In this document: positions 43,731-52,907 of the stretch, one piece after another
Position numbering within the stretch: the first letter of the stretch is position 1
Layout of the letters: each line of letters starts with the position of its first letter
DNA from: Pseudomonas viridiflava
GTDB lineage: Bacteria > Pseudomonadota > Gammaproteobacteria > Pseudomonadales > Pseudomonadaceae
NCBI RefSeq assembly: GCF_900582625.1
Contig: NZ_UTIQ01000241.1
Coordinates: 620,001 to 684,000 of the forward strand
Direction: 5' to 3'
Length of the DNA stretch: 64,000 bases
Notes under the pieces: model-generated
Told to the model about the DNA's origin: nothing
Seen by the model: the letters and a program-made list of their open reading frames with translations, nothing else
Databases searched by the model: none
Program-made: the position numbers and the translations under genes

Positions 43731-45004
43731 TGCGAGGTTTTATCCGTGGTGCTCTCGTCGAGCGCAAAGAGTTCCTGGGCCACGGTCAACGCATCGATGC
43801 GCCCGTCAGCCGAGAGTTTTTTCAATTGCACGCTCGGGGCGTGCAGCAATTTATTGGTCAGGCCACGGGCCAGTTGAGCCAGCGCTTCTTCGGCCGAGGT
43901 GCCATTGGCGAGCAGACGCTGCGCCTTGGCCAGCTCGTCATCGCGCAGCCGTTCGGCTTGCTGGCGGTAGGCCTTGAGCACATCGACGGCGGCCAACTCA
44001 CGCAGGCGCGACATGAAGTCGCTGGTGCCGACGGCAACCAATTCTTCCGCGGCCTGAGCAGCGCCTTGGCGGCTTTTAAGGTTTTCGGCGATCACATCGT
44101 GGAGATCGTCGACGGTGTACAGGTACACATCGTCCAGCTCGCCGACTTCGGGTTCGATGTCGCGCGGTACGGCGATATCAACCATAAAAATCGGTTTGTG
44201 CTTGCGCTGCTTCAGCGCACTTTCCACCGCGCCTTTGCCGAGAATCGGCAGCTGGCTGGCGGTGGAGCTGATGACGATATCGCTGCTGATCAGCTCTTGA
44301 GGAATCTCCGACAGCAACACCGCGTGGGCGCCGAACTGCTCGGCCAACTGGCTGGCGCGTTCAAGGGTGCGGTTGGCCACCACAATGCGTTTCACGCCCT
44401 GCTCATATAAATGCCGGGCCACTAGGGTGATGGTTTCGCCGGCACCGATTAGCAGGGCCTGACTGTTATTGAGGTTGCTGAAAATCTGCTTGGCCAGGCT
44501 GACGGCGGCGAAGGCCACGGACACCGGGTTCTCGCCAATGGCCGTGTCGGTGCGTACTTGTTTGGCGGTGCTGAACGTGGCTTGGAACAGGCGTCCAAGC
44601 AGCGGGCCGACCGTGCCGGCTTCACGGGCAACGGCGTAGGCAGATTTCATCTGACCGAGGATCTGTGGCTCGCCGAGCACCATGGAATCAAGGCCCGAGG
44701 CCACGCGCATCATGTGCCGCACGGCAGAGTCATCCTGGTGCACATAGGCGCAGGCGCGCAGTTCGTCGAGGCTCAGGTTGTGATACTCGGCCAGCCAGGC
44801 CAGCACGCTATCGGCGGTCAGGCTGTCTTGCTCGATGTACAACTCGCTGCGGTTACAGGTAGACAGAATGGCCGCCTCGCGGCTCGCGGTGCGCGCACAC
44901 AATTGCTGCAATGCCTCAACCAACTGCTCCGGGGTGAACGCCACACGTTCGCGGACGTCCACCGAGGCGGTCTTGTGGTTGATACCGAGGGCGAGAAAGG
45001 TCAT
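43727..45004 (-). CDS. hemA: HemA, glutamyl-tRNA reductase
   Basis: A 425-residue NADPH-dependent reductase that converts glutamyl-tRNA to glutamate-1-semialdehyde, the first step of haem synthesis. The nucleophile is Cys50 in LSTCNRSELY; the NADPH fold contains ALLIGAGETITLVARHL. The start MTFLALGINHKTASVD is the family start; the frame is open 37 codons further. It is the first gene of the minus-strand run and is divergent from lbcA. Confidence 0.96.
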   Translation of the reverse strand: MTFLALGINHKTASVDVRERVAFTPEQLVEALQQLCARTASREAAILSTCNRSELYIEQDSLTADSVLAWLAEYHNLSLDELRACAYVHQDDSAVRHMMRVASGLDSMVLGEPQILGQMKSAYAVAREAGTVGPLLGRLFQATFSTAKQVRTDTAIGENPVSVAFAAVSLAKQIFSNLNNSQALLIGAGETITLVARHLYEQGVKRIVVANRTLERASQLAEQFGAHAVLLSEIPQELISSDIVISSTASQLPILGKGAVESALKQRKHKPIFMVDIAVPRDIEPEVGELDDVYLYTVDDLHDVIAENLKSRQGAAQAAEELVAVGTSDFMSRLRELAAVDVLKAYRQQAERLRDDELAKAQRLLANGTSAEEALAQLARGLTNKLLHAPSVQLKKLSADGRIDALTVAQELFALDESTTDKTSQ

Positions 45005-45201
45005 GCAGGGTCGCTGGCAGAAACGGGAAGCCGCCAATTGTCCTACTTCACCAGAGTGAGAACAACCACCGCTCACTATTGTCCTAATAGCCGGTAGCCT
45101 GTCTCGCACAGCCAACCATAGATAGGCGCTTGCCCCATGGGTTTTGCCCCACGGCTTGTGTCATGATGCCCAGACCGCAGGTAAGTCGCCCTTTCCTATA
45201 T

Positions 45202-46929
45202 ATGAATAAATCGTTGCCATTGTTCGCCGCCGTCTTGTTTCTCGGGGGCTGCGCCAGCCTGAGCCCATCCAAGCAGGATGGCGTACCGCCGGTGGAAGAC
45301 ACCGCGCCGGTCGCCGTTGCCAAGCCTCAGGTGTACGGTTCGTTTAGCGAAGAAACGCTGCTTTCCTTGCTCACCGCCGAGCTTGCCGGGCAACGTAACC
45401 GCTTCGACATTGCCCTGGAAAATTACATTCAGCAGGCCAACGAAACCCAAGACGCCGCAGTCGCTGAGCGTGGGTTTCGCATCGCTGAGTACCTCGGCGC
45501 CGACGAACCCGCGCTGGAAATGTCGCTGATCTGGGCCAAGAACGCGCCAGAGAACCTTGAAGCGCAACGTGCCGCCGCCATTCAGTTGGCCCGCGCCGGC
45601 CGCTACGACGAATCAATGGTGTACATGGAAAAAGTGCTGCAAGGCCAAGGCGACACGCACTTCGATTTCCTTGCCCTCTCCGCTGCCGAAACCGATCCCG
45701 ACACCCGCGCCGGCTTACAACAAAGCTTCGACCGTTTGCTGGTGAAATACCCGGACAACGGTCAGCTGCTGTTCGGCAAAGCGCTGTTACTGCAGCAAGA
45801 CGGACACCCCGACGCCGCCCTTCAGTTGCTGGAAGATCAGAAAGCCGCGACCCATGACGTCGCCCCGCTCCTGCTACGCGCTCGCCTGCTGCAAAGCATG
45901 AAGCGCAGCGACGAAGCCATTCCGCTGTTGGAAAAAGGCATCAAGCAACACCCGGACGACAAGCGCCTGCGCTTGGCTTATGCGCGCCTTCTGGTCGAAC
46001 AGAACCGTCTCGATGACGCCAAGGTCGAGTTCGCGTCCCTGGTTCAACAGTTTCCCGATGACGATGACCTGCGTTTCTCGCTTGCGTTGGTGTGCCTGGA
46101 AGCCGGGGCTTGGCAGGAAGCGATCGGCTATCTGCAGGACTTGGTTGAACGCGAGAGCCACGTCGATGCCGCGCACTTCAACCTCGGCCGCGCCTATGAA
46201 GAACTGAAAGACCCGAACAATGCCGTTCAGGAGTTCAGCCAAGTCGGCCCAGGTAACGATTATCTGCCGGCGCAGCTGCGTCAGGCCAACATTCTGTTCG
46301 ACACCGGCCGCAGCAGCGAAGCCTCGAAGGTGCTCGCCGAAGCCCGCGAAACCCAGCCGGATTACGCCATTCAGCTGTACCTGATCGAAGCCGAAGCGCA
46401 GTCCAGCCGGCAGCATTACGACCAAGCCTGGGCGGTGATTCAGCGCGCACTAAAGCAGTACCCGGACGATCTGAACCTGCTTTACACCCGCTCGATGCTC
46501 GCCGAAAAGCGCAACGACCTGAAGCAGCTCGAAGCGGACCTGCGCACCATCCTCAGCCGCGAGCCGGACAACTCCATGGCGCTTAACGCGCTGGGCTACA
46601 CGCTGGTCGACCGCACCACGCGCTATGCCGAAGGCCGAGACCTGATTCAAAAAGCCCACAAACTGAGCCCCGACGATCCGGCGATTCTCGACAGCCTGGG
46701 TTGGGCCAACTACCGCACCGGCAATCTCGACGAAGCTGAGCGCCTATTGCGTCAGGCGTTGGAGCGTTTCCCCGACGCCGAAGTGGCAGCGCATTTGGGC
46801 GAAGTGCTTTGGGCCAACGGCAAGCAGTCCGAAGCTAAAAAAGTGTGGGCAGCGGCTCAAAAAGAACAGCCTGACAACTCCATCCTGCGCGAAACCCTGT
46901 TGCGCCTGACCGGTTCCGAGAAGCTTTAA
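45202..46929 (+). CDS. lbcA: LbcA-like outer-membrane TPR lipoprotein
   Basis: A 575-residue lipoprotein: the lipobox LFLGGC puts the lipid on Cys17. The rest is a chain of tetratricopeptide repeats, for example AAHFNLGRAYEELKDPNNA and AILDSLGWANYRTGNLDEA. Position and sequence match PA4667, which in P. aeruginosa is LbcA, the partner that activates the periplasmic protease CtpA against peptidoglycan cross-link hydrolases. The partner gene ctpA is not in this window. It is directly followed by lolB (no gap). Confidence 0.9.
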   Translation: MNKSLPLFAAVLFLGGCASLSPSKQDGVPPVEDTAPVAVAKPQVYGSFSEETLLSLLTAELAGQRNRFDIALENYIQQANETQDAAVAERGFRIAEYLGADEPALEMSLIWAKNAPENLEAQRAAAIQLARAGRYDESMVYMEKVLQGQGDTHFDFLALSAAETDPDTRAGLQQSFDRLLVKYPDNGQLLFGKALLLQQDGHPDAALQLLEDQKAATHDVAPLLLRARLLQSMKRSDEAIPLLEKGIKQHPDDKRLRLAYARLLVEQNRLDDAKVEFASLVQQFPDDDDLRFSLALVCLEAGAWQEAIGYLQDLVERESHVDAAHFNLGRAYEELKDPNNAVQEFSQVGPGNDYLPAQLRQANILFDTGRSSEASKVLAEARETQPDYAIQLYLIEAEAQSSRQHYDQAWAVIQRALKQYPDDLNLLYTRSMLAEKRNDLKQLEADLRTILSREPDNSMALNALGYTLVDRTTRYAEGRDLIQKAHKLSPDDPAILDSLGWANYRTGNLDEAERLLRQALERFPDAEVAAHLGEVLWANGKQSEAKKVWAAAQKEQPDNSILRETLLRLTGSEKL

Positions 46930-47547
46930 ATGCGTTTGCGCCACCTCATTGTTATCGGCCTGCTTGCCGCCCTCAGCGGCTGTGCCGGCCTCACCTCCCA
47001 TGAATCGTTGGACGGCCAGGGCGACCCGGCCAAATGGCAGGCGCATAAAACGCGCACGGCTGCCCTGAACGGCTGGCAGATCAGCGGCAAGGTCGGGATA
47101 CGCGCGCCAAAAGATTCAGGTAGCGGCACGCTGTTCTGGCTGCAGCGCCAAGATTATTTCGACATTCGCCTCTCCGGCCCACTGGGTCGCGGCGCCGCAC
47201 GACTGACTGGCCACGCCGGCGACGTCACGCTGGAGGTAGCCAATCAGGGACGCTACCAAGCAGAAACGCCCGAGGCGCTGCTGGAAGAGCAACTCGGTTG
47301 GAAGCTGCCGATTTCACACCTGACCTGGTGGGTGCGCGGCCTTCCCGCGCCAGACAGCAAAAGCAGTCTCACGCTCGACAGCGAGAGCCACTTGCAACGT
47401 CTGAGTCAGGACGGTTGGCAGGTTGAGTACCTCAGCTATGCCGAGCAAAACGGTTATTGGCTGCCCGAGCGCATGAAGCTGCACGGCCGCGACCTCGACG
47501 TCACCCTGGTGATCAAGGACTGGCAGCCGCGCCAGCTTGGCCAGTGA
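46930..47547 (+). CDS. lolB: LolB, outer-membrane lipoprotein receptor
   Basis: A 205-residue lipoprotein (lipobox ALSGC, Cys18) that takes lipoproteins from LolA and inserts them in the outer membrane. The NGWQISGKVGIR and FWLQRQDYFDIRLSGPLG segments are typical. The ATG follows the lbcA stop immediately, and its stop overlaps the ispE start by one base (TGATG). Confidence 0.95.
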   Translation: MRLRHLIVIGLLAALSGCAGLTSHESLDGQGDPAKWQAHKTRTAALNGWQISGKVGIRAPKDSGSGTLFWLQRQDYFDIRLSGPLGRGAARLTGHAGDVTLEVANQGRYQAETPEALLEEQLGWKLPISHLTWWVRGLPAPDSKSSLTLDSESHLQRLSQDGWQVEYLSYAEQNGYWLPERMKLHGRDLDVTLVIKDWQPRQLGQ

Positions 47548-48398
47548 TGTCTGCTGCTCGCCTTACGCTGCCGGCACCGGCAAAACTCAACCTTATGCTG
47601 CACATCCTCGGCCGCCGCGCCGATGGTTATCACCAGCTGCAAACCCTGTTTCAGTTTCTCGATTACAGCGATGAGCTGACGTTCGCGCTGCGCGAAGACG
47701 GCGAGATTCGCCTGCACACCGACATCGAAGGCGTCCCCCACGACAGCAACCTGATCGTCAAAGCCGCACGCCAACTGCAAAGCAAAAGCACGTGCTCGCT
47801 GGGTGCCGATATCTGGCTGGAAAAACGTCTGCCCATGGGAGGCGGCATAGGTGGCGGCAGCTCCGACGCGGCTACTACATTGCTGGGGCTCAATCATATT
47901 TGGCAGCTCGGCTGGAGCCTCGACCAACTCGCCGAATTGGGCGTGAATCTGGGCGCCGATGTGCCCGTATTTGTGAAGGGTCATGCGGCATTTGCAGAAG
48001 GCGTTGGCGAGGTGCTGACCCCCGTGGAATTGGACGAACCGTGGTTTCTGGTGGCGATACCGCAAGTATCTGTCAGCACAGCAGAAATTTTCTCAGACCC
48101 GGAGTTGACACGCGATACTCCCGCGATTACATTGTCGGCCGTTCTCGAGCGGGGCGGTCGTAATGACTGTCAGTCGGTGGTCGAGAGGCGTTACCCAGAT
48201 GTTCGTAACGCTTTGATCTTGCTAAACAAATTTGTTTCAGTTAGATTAACCGGCACTGGTTGTTGTGTTTTTGGGAGCTTCCCTAACAAAGCCGAAGCTG
48301 ATAAAGTCGCGGCCCAACTTCCAGCCTCCCTGCCAGGGTTTGTTGCTAAAGGTTGTAACGTTTCGATGTTGCACCAGCGGTTACAAGCACTGTCCTGA
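47547..48398 (+). CDS. ispE: IspE, 4-diphosphocytidyl-2-C-methylerythritol kinase
   Basis: A 283-residue GHMP kinase of the MEP isoprenoid pathway. The ATP loop is LPMGGGIGGGSSDAA; the N-terminal LPAPAKLNLMLHI and C-terminal RLTGTGCCVFGSF are family motifs. The last 300 bases are more AT-rich than the first part. It overlaps lolB by one base and precedes tRNA-Gln, as in other pseudomonads. Confidence 0.95.
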   Translation: MSAARLTLPAPAKLNLMLHILGRRADGYHQLQTLFQFLDYSDELTFALREDGEIRLHTDIEGVPHDSNLIVKAARQLQSKSTCSLGADIWLEKRLPMGGGIGGGSSDAATTLLGLNHIWQLGWSLDQLAELGVNLGADVPVFVKGHAAFAEGVGEVLTPVELDEPWFLVAIPQVSVSTAEIFSDPELTRDTPAITLSAVLERGGRNDCQSVVERRYPDVRNALILLNKFVSVRLTGTGCCVFGSFPNKAEADKVAAQLPASLPGFVAKGCNVSMLHQRLQALS

Positions 48399-48431
48399 GA
48401 AGCGGATGCTAAGCATCCAGTTGCACACTAC

Positions 48432-48506
48432 AGGGGCGTCGCCAAGCGGTAAGGCAGCAGGTTTTGATCCTGCCATGCGTTGGTTCGAATCCAGCCGCCC
48501 CTGCCA
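48432..48506 (+). tRNA. tRNA-Gln (anticodon TTG)
   Basis: A 75-base tRNA with 7-pair acceptor AGGGGCG/CGCCCCT, anticodon arm GCAGG-TTTTGAT-CCTGC giving anticodon TTG, T arm with GGTTCGAATCC, and an encoded CCA end. It lies between ispE and prs, probably in the same transcript. Confidence 0.97.
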
Positions 48507-48552
48507 TTTTCTATACTCATCCAGGTATACCCTCAGCCGGCAGGTACTGCGC

Positions 48553-49494
48553 GTGTCCAAGATGATGGTCTTTACGGGGAATGCTAACCCCGATCTGGCG
48601 CGACGTATCGTACGTCAGCTGCATATCCCACTCGGCGATGCCTCCGTTGGAAAATTTTCCGATGGCGAAATCAGCATTGAAATCAACGAAAACGTTCGCG
48701 GTAAAGACGTCTTCCTGATCCAGCCGACATGCGCGCCAACCAACGATAACCTGATGGAACTGGTGGTAATGGCCGACGCCTTCCGCCGCTCCTCGGCTAC
48801 TCGAATCACAGCCGTAATCCCCTACTTCGGTTACGCCCGCCAGGATCGCCGTCCGCGTTCCGCTCGCGTGGCAATCAGCGCCAAAGTGGTGGCTGACATG
48901 CTGACCGTCGTCGGTATCGACCGCGTTCTGACTGTTGATTTGCACGCCGACCAGATTCAGGGTTTCTTCGATATTCCGGTAGATAACATCTACGGTTCGC
49001 CAGTACTGGTGGACGACATCGAAGACCAACGTTTCGAAAATCTGATGATCGTGTCTCCGGACATTGGCGGTGTAGTGCGTGCTCGCGCTGTCGCCAAATC
49101 CTTGGGCGTGGATCTGGCCATCATCGACAAACGTCGTGAGAAGGCCAACCACTCCGAAGTGATGCACATCATTGGTGATGTTGAAGGCCGTACCTGCATC
49201 CTCGTGGATGACATGGTCGACACCGCTGGCACACTCTGCCACGCGGCCAAGGCTCTGAAAGAACACGGCGCTGCCAAGGTGTTTGCCTACGCAACGCACG
49301 CCGTTCTCTCCGGTCGCGCCATCGAGAACATCGAAAATTCCATGCTCGACGAACTGGTGGTGACCAACACCATCCCGTTGTCGGCAGCTGCTCAAGCCTG
49401 CAAACGTATCCGTCAGTTGGATATCGCGCCGGTAGTCGCTGAGGCGGTACGCCGCATCAGCAATGAAGAATCGATCAGCGCGATGTTCCGCTAA
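48553..49494 (+). CDS. prs: Prs, ribose-phosphate pyrophosphokinase
   Basis: A 313-residue enzyme making PRPP from ribose 5-phosphate and ATP. ATP and PRPP sites are seen in DLHADQIQGFF and LVDDMVDTAGTL. The start is GTG 48553 giving MSKMMVFTGNANPDLA, as in P. aeruginosa, only 46 bases after tRNA-Gln. No strong ribosome site is visible. Confidence 0.97.
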   Translation: MSKMMVFTGNANPDLARRIVRQLHIPLGDASVGKFSDGEISIEINENVRGKDVFLIQPTCAPTNDNLMELVVMADAFRRSSATRITAVIPYFGYARQDRRPRSARVAISAKVVADMLTVVGIDRVLTVDLHADQIQGFFDIPVDNIYGSPVLVDDIEDQRFENLMIVSPDIGGVVRARAVAKSLGVDLAIIDKRREKANHSEVMHIIGDVEGRTCILVDDMVDTAGTLCHAAKALKEHGAAKVFAYATHAVLSGRAIENIENSMLDELVVTNTIPLSAAAQACKRIRQLDIAPVVAEAVRRISNEESISAMFR

Positions 49495-49531
49495 GGGCTA
49501 CACCCCTGGCTACATGACGCAGAACGAAAGT

Positions 49532-49555
49532 GCCCCGCCTCGTGCGGGGCTTTTT
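49532..49555 (+). terminator. prs terminator
   Basis: Stem GCCCCGC/GCGGGGC with CTCGT loop followed by TTTTT, 37 bases after the prs stop. Confidence 0.92.
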
Positions 49556-49620
49556 GCCTCACCGCTTACCGTTGCCGGTCGCAAGCAACAGCGCGGTGAA
49601 GTTTATTTTGGAGATTCACC

Positions 49621-50232
49621 ATGACTGATTTTGCCCTGAATGCTGAAGTGCGTTCCGACCTGGGGAAAGGTGCGAGCCGCCGCCTGCGTCGTCTCGCCGC
49701 CCAAGTTCCTGCCGTAGTTTACGGTGGCGACAAAGCGGCTGTTTCCATCACCTTGCTGGCTAAAGAAGTTGCCAAGCTGCTGGAAAACGAAGCTGCCTAC
49801 AGCCACGTCATCACCCTGACCGTTGGCGGCGCTGCTGAAACTGTAGTGATCAAAGCTCTGCAACGTCACCCGGCCAAAGGTCACGTGATGCACGCTGACT
49901 TCGTCCGCGTTGTTGCTGGCCAAAAACTGACCGTCCTCGTTCCATTGCACTTCATCAACCAGGAAACTGCAGTTGGCGTGAAGCAGCAAGGTGGCGAAGT
50001 TTCCCACACCGCTGCTGAAGTGGAAGTGTCCTGCGAGGCTAAAGACCTGCCGGAATTCATCAACGTCGACATGGCTAAAGTAGAAATCGGTCAGATCGTT
50101 CACCTGTCGGACCTGACTCTGCCAGCTGGCGTTGAGCTGGTTGCTCTGGCACACGGCAAAGACTTGCCAGTTGCCAACATCCACGCTTCGCGCGTACCGA
50201 AAGAAGATGAAGCAGAAGGCGCAGCCGAGTAA
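49621..50232 (+). CDS. rplY: Ribosomal protein L25, long form (RplY/CTC)
   Basis: A 203-residue L25/CTC-type protein that binds 5S rRNA. It has the N-terminal L25 domain (AEVRSDLGKGASRRLRR) and the C-terminal TL5 domain found in long forms, ending in an acidic tail (KEDEAEGAAE). GGAGA precedes the ATG. pth follows after 31 bases. Confidence 0.96.
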   Translation: MTDFALNAEVRSDLGKGASRRLRRLAAQVPAVVYGGDKAAVSITLLAKEVAKLLENEAAYSHVITLTVGGAAETVVIKALQRHPAKGHVMHADFVRVVAGQKLTVLVPLHFINQETAVGVKQQGGEVSHTAAEVEVSCEAKDLPEFINVDMAKVEIGQIVHLSDLTLPAGVELVALAHGKDLPVANIHASRVPKEDEAEGAAE

Positions 50233-50263
50233 TTCTCGCCTCGTCTAAGGAAGGGCTCCTGTC

Positions 50264-50848
50264 GTGACTGCCGTACAACTGATCGTCGGCCTGGGTAATC
50301 CAGGCGCTGAATACGAACAGACCCGGCATAACGCAGGGGCCCTTTTTGTTGAGCGTCTCGCTGCGGCCCAACGGGTCAATCTGGTAGCAGAGCGCAAATT
50401 TTTCGGCCTGACGGCGCGTTTCAGCCATCAAGGTCACGATATTCGTCTGTTGATTCCCACTACCTATATGAACCGCAGCGGCCAGGCTGTTGCCGCCATG
50501 GCCGGTTTCTACCGCGTTCCGGTAGACGCCATTCTGGTAGCCCACGACGAACTCGACATGCCTCCCGGCGTCGCCAAATTCAAGCAAGGCGGCGGACACG
50601 GCGGGCACAACGGCTTGCGCGACATCATTGCGCAACTCGGCAATCAAAATACCTTTCACCGTTTGCGGCTTGGCATTGGCCACCCCGGTGAAGCCAGCAA
50701 GGTATCCGGCTTTGTACTGGGTCGTGCGCCTCGCGCCGAGCAGGACAAACTGGACGCCAGCATCGATTTTGCCCTCGGCGTGATGCCAGAGGTTTACGCC
50801 GGGGAATGGAACCGGGCGATGAAACTTCTGCACAGCCAAAAGGCTTGA
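50264..50848 (+). CDS. pth: Pth, peptidyl-tRNA hydrolase
   Basis: A 194-residue enzyme that frees tRNA from prematurely released peptidyl-tRNA. The catalytic His is in QTRHNAGALF, with VGLGNPG, YMNRSGQ and HDELDMPPG as the other conserved parts. The start is GTG 50264 after AAGGGCTCC. ychF follows after 40 bases. Confidence 0.96.
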   Translation: MTAVQLIVGLGNPGAEYEQTRHNAGALFVERLAAAQRVNLVAERKFFGLTARFSHQGHDIRLLIPTTYMNRSGQAVAAMAGFYRVPVDAILVAHDELDMPPGVAKFKQGGGHGGHNGLRDIIAQLGNQNTFHRLRLGIGHPGEASKVSGFVLGRAPRAEQDKLDASIDFALGVMPEVYAGEWNRAMKLLHSQKA

Positions 50849-50888
50849 CCCTTCTTTTTAGCGAATTCACTTCCGCGAGGATTACACC

Positions 50889-51989
50889 ATGGGATTTAAC
50901 TGCGGCATCGTCGGCCTGCCCAACGTCGGCAAGTCCACCCTGTTCAACGCCCTGACCAAATCCGGTATCGCGGCGGAGAACTTCCCTTTCTGCACCATCG
51001 AGCCGAACAGCGGCATCGTGCCCATGCCGGACCCGCGTCTCGACGCCCTGGCGGCCATCGTCAATCCCAAGCGCATCCTGCCGACCACCATGGAATTCGT
51101 CGACATCGCAGGCCTGGTAGCCGGCGCGTCCAAAGGTGAAGGCCTGGGCAACAAATTCCTCGCCAACATTCGCGAGACCGACGCCATTGCCCACGTGGTG
51201 CGCTGCTTTGAAGACGACAACGTTATCCACGTTTCCAACAGCGTCGACCCCAAGCGCGACATCGAAATCATCGACCTGGAACTGATCTTCGCCGACCTCG
51301 ACAGCTGCGAAAAACAGCTGCAGAAAGTCACCCGCAACGCCAAGGGCGGCGACAAAGACGCCGTTGCGCAGAAAGCCTTGCTGGAACAACTGATCAACCA
51401 CTTCACCGAAGGCAAGCCGGCACGCAGCCTAATGAAGAACATGAGCAGCGAAGAAAAGCTGATCATCCGTGGCTTCCACCTGCTGACCACCAAGCCGGTG
51501 ATGTACATCGCCAACGTCGCCGAAGATGGCTTCGAGAACAACCCGCTGCTCGACGTGGTCAAGACCATCGCCGACGAAGAAGGCGCGATCGTGGTACCGG
51601 TCTGCAACAAGATCGAAGCGGAAATTGCCGAGCTTGATGACGGCGAAGAAAAAGACATGTTCCTCGAAGCCCTCGGCCTCGAAGAGCCTGGCCTGAATCG
51701 CGTGATTCGTGCCGGCTACGAGATGCTGCACCTGCAAACTTACTTCACCGCCGGTGTCGAAGAAGTGCGCGCATGGACCGTTCGCGTGGGTGCCACCGCC
51801 CCGCAAGCGGCGGGTGTGATCCACACCGACTTCGAAAAAGGGTTTATCCGCGCCGAAGTGATTGCCTACGACGACTTCATCCAGTTCAAGGGCGAAGCTG
51901 GCGCGAAGGAAGCAGGCAAATGGCGCCTGGAAGGCAAGGAGTACATCGTTAAAGACGGTGACGTCATGCACTTCCGCTTCAACGTCTGA
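50889..51989 (+). CDS. ychF: YchF/EngD, redox-responsive ATPase of the Obg family
   Basis: A 366-residue P-loop ATPase with GLPNVGKSTLFNAL, a coiled region and a C-terminal TGS domain (QTYFTAGVEEVRAWTVR). YchF binds the ribosome and 26S-like complexes in other organisms and negatively affects oxidative-stress resistance. CGAGGA precedes the ATG. It ends the rplY-pth-ychF unit. Confidence 0.96.
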   Translation: MGFNCGIVGLPNVGKSTLFNALTKSGIAAENFPFCTIEPNSGIVPMPDPRLDALAAIVNPKRILPTTMEFVDIAGLVAGASKGEGLGNKFLANIRETDAIAHVVRCFEDDNVIHVSNSVDPKRDIEIIDLELIFADLDSCEKQLQKVTRNAKGGDKDAVAQKALLEQLINHFTEGKPARSLMKNMSSEEKLIIRGFHLLTTKPVMYIANVAEDGFENNPLLDVVKTIADEEGAIVVPVCNKIEAEIAELDDGEEKDMFLEALGLEEPGLNRVIRAGYEMLHLQTYFTAGVEEVRAWTVRVGATAPQAAGVIHTDFEKGFIRAEVIAYDDFIQFKGEAGAKEAGKWRLEGKEYIVKDGDVMHFRFNV

Positions 51990-51999
51990 TCCGCTGGAC

Positions 52000-52030
52000 A
52001 AAACCTCTGGGGTCTCGCCTCAGAGGTTTT
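52000..52030. terminator. ychF terminator
   Basis: Arms AAAACCTCTG and CAGAGGTTTT with an 11-base loop, ten bases after the ychF stop. Confidence 0.88.
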
Positions 52031-52085
52031 GTGTTCACTACGCGCGCCGGGTTGTTCCTTGCCGGCACCAAACGCCCCACTTCCC

Positions 52086-52808
52086 CTACTTCACCTTAAG
52101 CGTGGCAAATTCATTTTTTGCCGCACTCAATGCGCGAATGAACTCACCGTTGGCATGTAAGGCCGCGACTATGGCTGCGCCCATGAGCTGCCCGGCTTGT
52201 ACGTCGCTCTGCCAATGCGCGCCGCACACGACCCGACTGACGCCAAACTCATGCCCGCGCCGCAGCAGCGCAACCTGACGGGCAGGATTGATCTCGGCCA
52301 GCACCAAGGCAATTGCCCATCCGAACGAGGCATGCCCGGATGGATACGAGCCGGTAGTCGCCATCTTTTCATCACGCTCCGGCGTACACGAAGCCTCTTT
52401 GTAAACCACAAAGGGACGAACTCTTTGGTAGCCGTCTTTGGCAGTTCTTACCGCGTAATCTTGACTGTCCTGCAGCACTCCCTGCAAAAGCGCATACAGC
52501 TTTGGTGTATGCGCCTGGGAGATTTCCACGCCAAATGCCTCGCTAAATCCAGGCCCGAAATTTTCATAACTCGCATCGCGGCTGGCGAGCTCCACGCGTG
52601 CAGCGTCGCGCAATACACGTCCCGTTTCATAAGCGGCTTTGTCCGCCTGGAAAGCGACCGTGTTCTCCCCAGGCGGCGCGGGCAAGACGGCCAAGCTATC
52701 GGGCGCCGTTTCCGCGCTGAGGAAACCAGCCTGTTCGCTGGCTGATACGTTAAACGCCCAAAAAAGAGCGCTGAAAATGGCGGCGGATGTCATCAACGTA
52801 AACTTCAT
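52086..52808 (-). CDS. Class A non-specific acid phosphatase (PAP2 family)
   Basis: A 240-residue periplasmic phosphatase with a signal peptide (MKFTLMTSAAIFSALFWAFNVSAS). The three PAP2/vanadium-haloperoxidase signature parts are present: KDGYQRVRP, PSGHASFGW and SRVVCGAHWQSD. This matches PhoN-type class A acid phosphatases that release phosphate from many monoesters. It converges on ychF across a terminator and marks the start of the accessory region. Confidence 0.92.
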   Translation of the reverse strand: MKFTLMTSAAIFSALFWAFNVSASEQAGFLSAETAPDSLAVLPAPPGENTVAFQADKAAYETGRVLRDAARVELASRDASYENFGPGFSEAFGVEISQAHTPKLYALLQGVLQDSQDYAVRTAKDGYQRVRPFVVYKEASCTPERDEKMATTGSYPSGHASFGWAIALVLAEINPARQVALLRRGHEFGVSRVVCGAHWQSDVQAGQLMGAAIVAALHANGEFIRALSAAKNEFATLKVK

Positions 52809-52907
52809 AAATTGCGTCCCAACTTAGCCGATTAGAAAAACGCCGCCGCCTGCGCGGCAGCTAACCCAGCTTGAACATCGCGTTGGCGATAAGCGCGATG
52901 CCCAGCA